Shown piece after piece: positions 30,861 to 34,783 of a stretch of DNA of 34,783 nt. A model generated the notes under the pieces. It was given only the letters and a program-made list of their open reading frames with translations, was not told where the DNA came from and ran no database searches. The stretch spans positions 1 through 34,783 of the forward strand of contig CACDAL010000011.1 in assembly GCA_902550805.1 (NCBI GenBank), read 5' to 3'. Numbering within the stretch: the first letter of the stretch is position 1; each line of letters begins with the position of its first letter. Source of the DNA: an uncultured Pelagibacteraceae bacterium (GTDB taxonomy: Bacteria > Pseudomonadota > Alphaproteobacteria > Pelagibacterales > Pelagibacteraceae). Both the position numbers and the translations under genes were made by a program.

Positions 30861-33248
30861 ATGGAAGTAAAAATTATACATCCCCTATTACCTTTGAGAG
30901 ATATAGTTGTTTTTCCCAGTATGGTCATACCATTATTTGTTGGAAGAGATAAATCAATAACAGCTCTTAATGAAGTAATGAAAGGTAATAAAAAAATTAT
31001 TTTAGTTACACAAAAAAATTCTGAAGTAGATGACCCTAAAAAAAACGATGTATTTTCATACGGATGTGAAAGTAATATTTTACAATTATTAAAACTTCCC
31101 GACGGAACAGTAAAAGTTTTAATTGAAGGCACTAAAAGAGTAAAAATAATTGACTTTAAGGACGATAAAAATTTTATATCATGTTCATATGAGTATCAAA
31201 ATGAAGAAGTTGCAAGTAGAGAAGATCTTTTACCTTTAGCTTTGACTGCAGTTAGAAGATTGGAAAAACTTACATCTATTAATAAAAAAATTTCTACAGA
31301 AACAATAAATAATATTAAACAACTTAAGGATCCTTCAAAGATATCCGATAATATTGCCTCTCACCTAAATACTTCAATTTCTGAAAAGCAACAAATTTTT
31401 GAAACATTAGATGTTAAAAAAAGATTGAACGGTGTCATTAAAATAATGGAAAATGAAACGAGTATTATAGGAGTGGAAAAAAGAATTAGAGGTAGAGTTA
31501 AGACTCAAATGGAAAAAACTCAAAGAGAATATTATTTAAATGAACAGTTGAAAGCAATTCAAAAAGAATTAGGTGAAATAGAAGATGGTAAAGATGAAAC
31601 TGCTAATTTAAAAAAATCAATTCAAAAAGCCAAAATGCCTAAAGAAGTTGAAAAAAAATGCATGACAGAATTAAAAAAATTAAAAAACATGAGCCCTATG
31701 TCAGCGGAAGCCACAGTTGTAAGAAATTATCTTGATTGGATGGTGGATTTACCGTGGTTCAAAAAAGACAAAGTTAATATTGATTTGAATAAAGCTTTAA
31801 AAGTTCTTGATGATGATCATTATGGATTAGAAAAAATAAAAGAAAGAATTATTGAATTTTTAGCTGTTCAAAAAAGAATGGAAAAAATTAAAGGCCCAAT
31901 TTTATGTTTGGTCGGACCTCCTGGTGTAGGCAAAACTTCTTTAGGTAAATCAATTGCCAAAGCTACTAATAGACAGTTTGTAAGAATGTCTTTAGGCGGA
32001 GTTAGAGACGAAGCTGAAATAAGAGGTCACAGAAGAACCTATATAGGATCTCTTCCAGGAAAAATATTACAAATGATGAAAAAAGCTGGTGCAAAAAATC
32101 CTCTATTTTTACTGGATGAAATAGATAAAATTGGAAATGATTACAGAGGTGACCCATCTTCAGCATTACTAGAAGCATTGGATCCCGAACAAAATAAATC
32201 TTTTAACGATCATTACTTAGAGGTGGATTACGATTTATCAGATGTATTATTTGTAACAACAGCCAATACATTAAATATACTTCCGCCATTGCTAGACAGA
32301 ATGGAGGTAATTAGAATTCCTGGGTATACAGAAGATGAAAAAATTAATATTGCAAATAAATATTTATTACCCAAACAAATTAAGGATAATGGAGTTAAAG
32401 AAGGTGAATTAAAATTACGAGAAGGAACCATCAAAGAAATAATTAGAAGTTACACTAGAGAGTCGGGTGTAAGAAATCTTGAAAGAGAGATTTCTAAAGT
32501 TACAAGAAAAGTTGTTAAAAGAGTTGTAAATGGAGAAAAAACAAGCGTTGATGTAAACGATAAAAATATTTCTGATTTTTTAGGGGTAAAAAAATTTAAA
32601 TTCGGTGAACTTGAGGATGTTGATAAAAAAGGAATAGTTATAGGTTTAGCGTGGACAGAATTTGGAGGTGAAATATTAAAGATTGAAACTGTCAATATGC
32701 CAGGAAAAGGAAGAATGCAAATAACAGGTAAATTAGGCGATGTTATGCAAGAATCTGTTAAAGCTGCAAAATCATTTGTAAGATCAAAAAGTCTTGAATA
32801 TGGAATTATCCCACCAATTTTTGAAAAGAAAGATTTTCATATACATGTTCCTGAAGGTGCCACACCTAAAGACGGTCCTTCAGCAGGAATAGCAATGGTA
32901 ACTTCTATAGTTTCATCTATTACTCAAATTCCTGTTAAAAGAGAAATAGCTATGACTGGTGAGGTTACAGTTACAGGCCAAGTCTTGCCTATAGGAGGCT
33001 TAAAAGAAAAATTATTAGCCGCACATAGAGCTGGTGTTAAAAAAGTTTTAATTCCTAAAGAAAATGAAAAAGATCTTGTTGATATACCTAAAAAAGTAAG
33101 AGAGGATATAAAAATTATTCCTGTTGAAACTGCTGATGAAGTATTAAAGATTGCATTGGTAAAAGAACTCAAACCTGTAGAATGGACAGAGGTAGATAAA
33201 ATATCCAAAACTAAAAAAGAAGAAAAATCTCAAGCTAGTATTCAATAA
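30861..33248 (+). CDS. lon: ATP-dependent protease Lon
   Basis: 795-aa LonA protease: N-terminal substrate-binding domain (LPLRDIVVFPSMVIPLFVGR), coiled-coil linker, AAA+ module with Walker A GPPGVGKT and Walker B LFLLDEIDK, and a C-terminal peptidase domain with the Ser-Lys dyad S674 (DGPSAGIAM) and K717 (GGLKEKLLAA). Degrades misfolded and regulatory proteins in the cytoplasm. The last 30 residues are charged (KISKTKKEEKSQ). It lies 62 bases after clpX, downstream of a possible heat-shock promoter, completing the tig-clpP-clpX-lon quality-control block. Confidence 0.97.
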   Translation: MEVKIIHPLLPLRDIVVFPSMVIPLFVGRDKSITALNEVMKGNKKIILVTQKNSEVDDPKKNDVFSYGCESNILQLLKLPDGTVKVLIEGTKRVKIIDFKDDKNFISCSYEYQNEEVASREDLLPLALTAVRRLEKLTSINKKISTETINNIKQLKDPSKISDNIASHLNTSISEKQQIFETLDVKKRLNGVIKIMENETSIIGVEKRIRGRVKTQMEKTQREYYLNEQLKAIQKELGEIEDGKDETANLKKSIQKAKMPKEVEKKCMTELKKLKNMSPMSAEATVVRNYLDWMVDLPWFKKDKVNIDLNKALKVLDDDHYGLEKIKERIIEFLAVQKRMEKIKGPILCLVGPPGVGKTSLGKSIAKATNRQFVRMSLGGVRDEAEIRGHRRTYIGSLPGKILQMMKKAGAKNPLFLLDEIDKIGNDYRGDPSSALLEALDPEQNKSFNDHYLEVDYDLSDVLFVTTANTLNILPPLLDRMEVIRIPGYTEDEKINIANKYLLPKQIKDNGVKEGELKLREGTIKEIIRSYTRESGVRNLEREISKVTRKVVKRVVNGEKTSVDVNDKNISDFLGVKKFKFGELEDVDKKGIVIGLAWTEFGGEILKIETVNMPGKGRMQITGKLGDVMQESVKAAKSFVRSKSLEYGIIPPIFEKKDFHIHVPEGATPKDGPSAGIAMVTSIVSSITQIPVKREIAMTGEVTVTGQVLPIGGLKEKLLAAHRAGVKKVLIPKENEKDLVDIPKKVREDIKIIPVETADEVLKIALVKELKPVEWTEVDKISKTKKEEKSQASIQ

Positions 33249-33296
33249 TTAACAATTTACTTTATTTACCTACTGATGTATTAGTACCAAGATTTT

Positions 33297-33372
33297 GGGC
33301 GGTTAGCTCAGTTGGTAGAGCATCTCGTTTACACCGAGGGGGTCAAAGGTTCGAGTCCTTTACTGCCCACCA
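33297..33372 (+). tRNA. tRNA-Val (anticodon UAC), CCA encoded
   Basis: 76-nt tRNA. The acceptor GGGCGGT (33297-33303) pairs with ACTGCCC (33362-33368), discriminator A33369 and CCA 33370-33372. The loop TTTACAC between TCTCG and CGAGG gives UAC at 33330-33332. The D arm GCTCAGTTGGTAGAGC and T arm AGGTTCGAGTCCT are standard. A weak promoter (TTTACT 33256, TATTAG 33279) lies upstream. Confidence 0.95.
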
Positions 33373-33381
33373 AAATTATTA

Positions 33382-33458
33382 GGGGGTGTAGCTCAGTTGG
33401 TTAGAGCACGTGCCTGTCACGCACGGGGCCGAGGGTTCGAGTCCCTTCACTCCCGCCA
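33382..33458 (+). tRNA. tRNA-Asp (anticodon GUC), CCA encoded
   Basis: 77-nt tRNA. The acceptor GGGGGTG (33382-33388) pairs with CACTCCC (33448-33454) with one G-U pair, discriminator G33455 and CCA 33456-33458. The anticodon loop CTGTCAC between CGTGC and GCACG gives GUC at 33416-33418. It lies 9 bases after tRNA-Val and is likely in the same transcript. Confidence 0.95.
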
Positions 33459-33465
33459 CATATAT

Positions 33466-33492
33466 TCACATAAATAAGCGTTAAATATGTGA
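33466..33492 (+). repeat. Inverted repeat between tRNA-Asp and nuoA
   Basis: TCACATA (33466-33472) and TATGTGA (33486-33492) form a 7-bp perfect inverted repeat with a 13-base spacer, just after the tRNA pair. There is no T tract after it, so it is not a clear terminator; TGTGA-type half sites also recall CRP/FNR-like operators. It lies about 20 bases upstream of the nuo -10 box. Confidence 0.35.
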
Positions 33493-33510
33493 CCTATCTT
33501 CTATTTAAGT

Positions 33511-33519
33511 TGATATAAT
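33511..33519 (+). promoter_or_regulatory. Extended -10 promoter of the nuo operon
   Basis: TGATATAAT at 33511-33519 is a perfect extended -10 element (TGnTATAAT), which can work without a good -35. The -35 region is poor. Transcription would begin near 33526, 14 bases before the nuoA ATG. Confidence 0.5.
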
Positions 33520-33539
33520 AATTGATATATAGAATCAAA

Positions 33540-33908
33540 ATGTTAGCGGAATTTTTAAAAGATTATCTATCAATAGTTTTATTTTTAATAATAGCTCTAG
33601 GTTTGAGCTTTGCATTTATTGCATTAAATTATTTGGCATCTCCAAAAAAACCAGATCCAGAGAAACTTTCTGCATATGAATGCGGATTTGAGCCTTTCAA
33701 TGATTCAAGAATGGAATTTGATGTAAGGTTTTATTTAGTAGCAATTTTATTTATTATATTTGATTTAGAGATTGCTTTTTTATTTCCATGGGCAGTATCG
33801 TTGGGACAGATAGGTGTATTCGGTTTTATTTCTATGATGATATTTTTATTCATTTTAACAATTGGATTTATATATGAATGGAAAAAAGGAGCCTTAGACT
33901 GGGAATAA
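33540..33908 (+). CDS. nuoA: NADH-quinone oxidoreductase subunit A
   Basis: 122-aa membrane subunit of complex I with three helices ([42 protein letters not shown] and [20 protein letters not shown]). The conserved loop [23 protein letters not shown] and [11 protein letters not shown] are typical of NuoA. I start at ATG 33540, as the longer frame from TTG 33522 lies in the presumed leader. nuoB follows after 6 bases. Confidence 0.95.
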   Translation: MLAEFLKDYLSIVLFLIIALGLSFAFIALNYLASPKKPDPEKLSAYECGFEPFNDSRMEFDVRFYLVAILFIIFDLEIAFLFPWAVSLGQIGVFGFISMMIFLFILTIGFIYEWKKGALDWE

Positions 33909-33914
33909 AATATT

Positions 33915-34436
33915 ATGAATTTAGATGAAAGAAAAAAAAATATTCCTGAAGAATTTAAAAAATTAGCGGAAGAATTTAGCGAAAAAGGTTTTATTACAAC
34001 TTCATTAGATAATTTGATTAATTGGTCAAGAACTGGATCTTTGCATTGGATGACTTTTGGACTTGCTTGTTGTGCTGTAGAAATGATGCACACATCAATG
34101 CCAAGATATGATTTAGAAAGATTTGGCGCAGCTCCAAGAGCATCTCCTAGACAATCAGATGTTATGATAGTAGCTGGAACTTTAACTAATAAAATGGCAC
34201 CAGCTTTAAGAAAAGTTTATGATCAAATGCCTGAACCCAGATATGTTATATCCATGGGAAGCTGTGCTAATGGAGGAGGATATTATCATTACTCCTACTC
34301 AGTTGTTAGAGGATGCGATAGAATAGTTCCTGTTGATATATATGTGCCTGGCTGCCCACCTTCAGCCGAAGCTCTTCTGTATGGAATATTGCAATTACAA
34401 AAGAAAATTAGATCCAAAGGTTCTTTAGAAAGATAA
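33915..34436 (+). CDS. nuoB: NADH-quinone oxidoreductase subunit B
   Basis: 173-aa peripheral subunit holding iron-sulfur cluster N2, the final electron donor to quinone. The ligands are visible as the tandem C52-C53 in [13 protein letters not shown]117 in MGSCANGGG and C147 in [12 protein letters not shown]. Length and start agree with alphaproteobacterial NuoB. It is followed by nuoC after 5 bases. Confidence 0.97.
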   Translation: MNLDERKKNIPEEFKKLAEEFSEKGFITTSLDNLINWSRTGSLHWMTFGLACCAVEMMHTSMPRYDLERFGAAPRASPRQSDVMIVAGTLTNKMAPALRKVYDQMPEPRYVISMGSCANGGGYYHYSYSVVRGCDRIVPVDIYVPGCPPSAEALLYGILQLQKKIRSKGSLER

Positions 34437-34441
34437 TTGAA

Positions 34442-34783
34442 ATGAAATCAATAATTGATTTAGAAAAAAAAATTAATTCTGAATTAACTTCAAAGATAAA
34501 TAGTTCAAAAATTCAATATGATCAGATTTATTTAAATATTAATGAAATTCATCTTTCAGATGTTGTTATGTTTTTAAAAACTAACAATGAAACTAAATTC
34601 AGACAATTAATAGAAATTACTGCAGTTGATTTTCCAGAAAATGAAAAAAGATTTAAATTAGTTTATTTATTATTAAGTCACGAAAATAATATTAGAATAT
34701 TAATTGATTTTTATATTAAAGAAAATGATATTGTATCATCTTTGACTTCAATATTTCCATCTGCTAATTGGATGGAAAGAGAA
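34442..34783 (+). CDS. nuoC: NADH-quinone oxidoreductase subunit C, 3' end missing
   Basis: The frame opens at ATG 34442 and runs off the window, giving 114 residues. ITAVDFPENEKRFKLVYLLLS and the final SIFPSANWMERE match the 30-kDa subunit of complex I, including the usual VFPxANWxERE region. This peripheral-arm subunit binds NuoB and NuoD. The rest of the gene and presumably nuoD onward lie beyond the window. Confidence 0.92.
   Translation, partial: MKSIIDLEKKINSELTSKINSSKIQYDQIYLNINEIHLSDVVMFLKTNNETKFRQLIEITAVDFPENEKRFKLVYLLLSHENNIRILIDFYIKENDIVSSLTSIFPSANWMERE

Overview
The window is a dense, very AT-rich bacterial chromosome segment with almost no spacer DNA; every intergenic gap is under about 100 bases except 3941-4196, which holds a small ORF. 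Protein families, the tig-clpP-clpX-lon-(tRNA)-nuoABC backbone, the tiny gaps, and the mix of sulfonate, TRAP-transport and osmolyte-type genes fit a streamlined marine alphaproteobacterium of the SAR11/Pelagibacterales kind. This assignment is inference from gene content and composition; no rRNA or other phylogenetic marker was compared.

Layout. 1-318: 3' part of a HIT-family hydrolase. 416-4152: aprM-aprB-aprA (dissimilatory-type adenylylsulfate reductase with membrane anchor), an unrecognised 116-aa gene, and a 48-aa membrane ORF. 4197-5279: TauE/SafE-type sulfite or organosulfur exporter. 5282-6740 (minus): suyB and suyA (sulfolactate sulfo-lyase). 6832-8616 (plus, divergent): xsc (sulfoacetaldehyde acetyltransferase). 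These form a sulfonate/sulfite module: Xsc and SuyAB release sulfite, AprBA can oxidise sulfite with AMP to APS and pass electrons through AprM to the membrane, and TauE can export the surplus.

8693-12258 (plus): a five-gene, nearly gap-free operon with a membrane di-iron desaturase/hydroxylase, a DAO-type FAD oxidoreductase, a small membrane-anchored protein, an exported SOUL heme-binding protein and a Tat-exported MsrB. 12276-18075 (minus): a six-gene operon, GMC oxidoreductase, TerC, SDR, M23 peptidase, metal-ligand-less M24 protein and EamA transporter. 18167-25459 (plus): 3-hydroxyisobutyrate dehydrogenase, a DctP-DctQ-DctM TRAP transporter with a strong hairpin terminator between dctP and dctQ, an NCS1 permease, a zinc alcohol dehydrogenase and a DUF3047 protein. 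25461-27136: small membrane ORFs, YbgC thioesterase, a family-5 uracil-DNA glycosylase and DUF1289.

27219-33248: tRNA-Leu(UAG) only 9 nt upstream of tig, then clpP, clpX and lon (protein folding and quality control). 33297-33458: tRNA-Val(UAC) and tRNA-Asp(GUC). 33540 to the end: nuoA, nuoB and the 5' part of nuoC (complex I). No IS element, phage, CRISPR array or rRNA was seen. The most interesting parts are the compact sulfite-oxidation neighbourhood with its unknown small genes, the desaturase/FAD/SOUL/MsrB operon, the TRAP attenuator, and the tRNA-tig and lon leader architectures.
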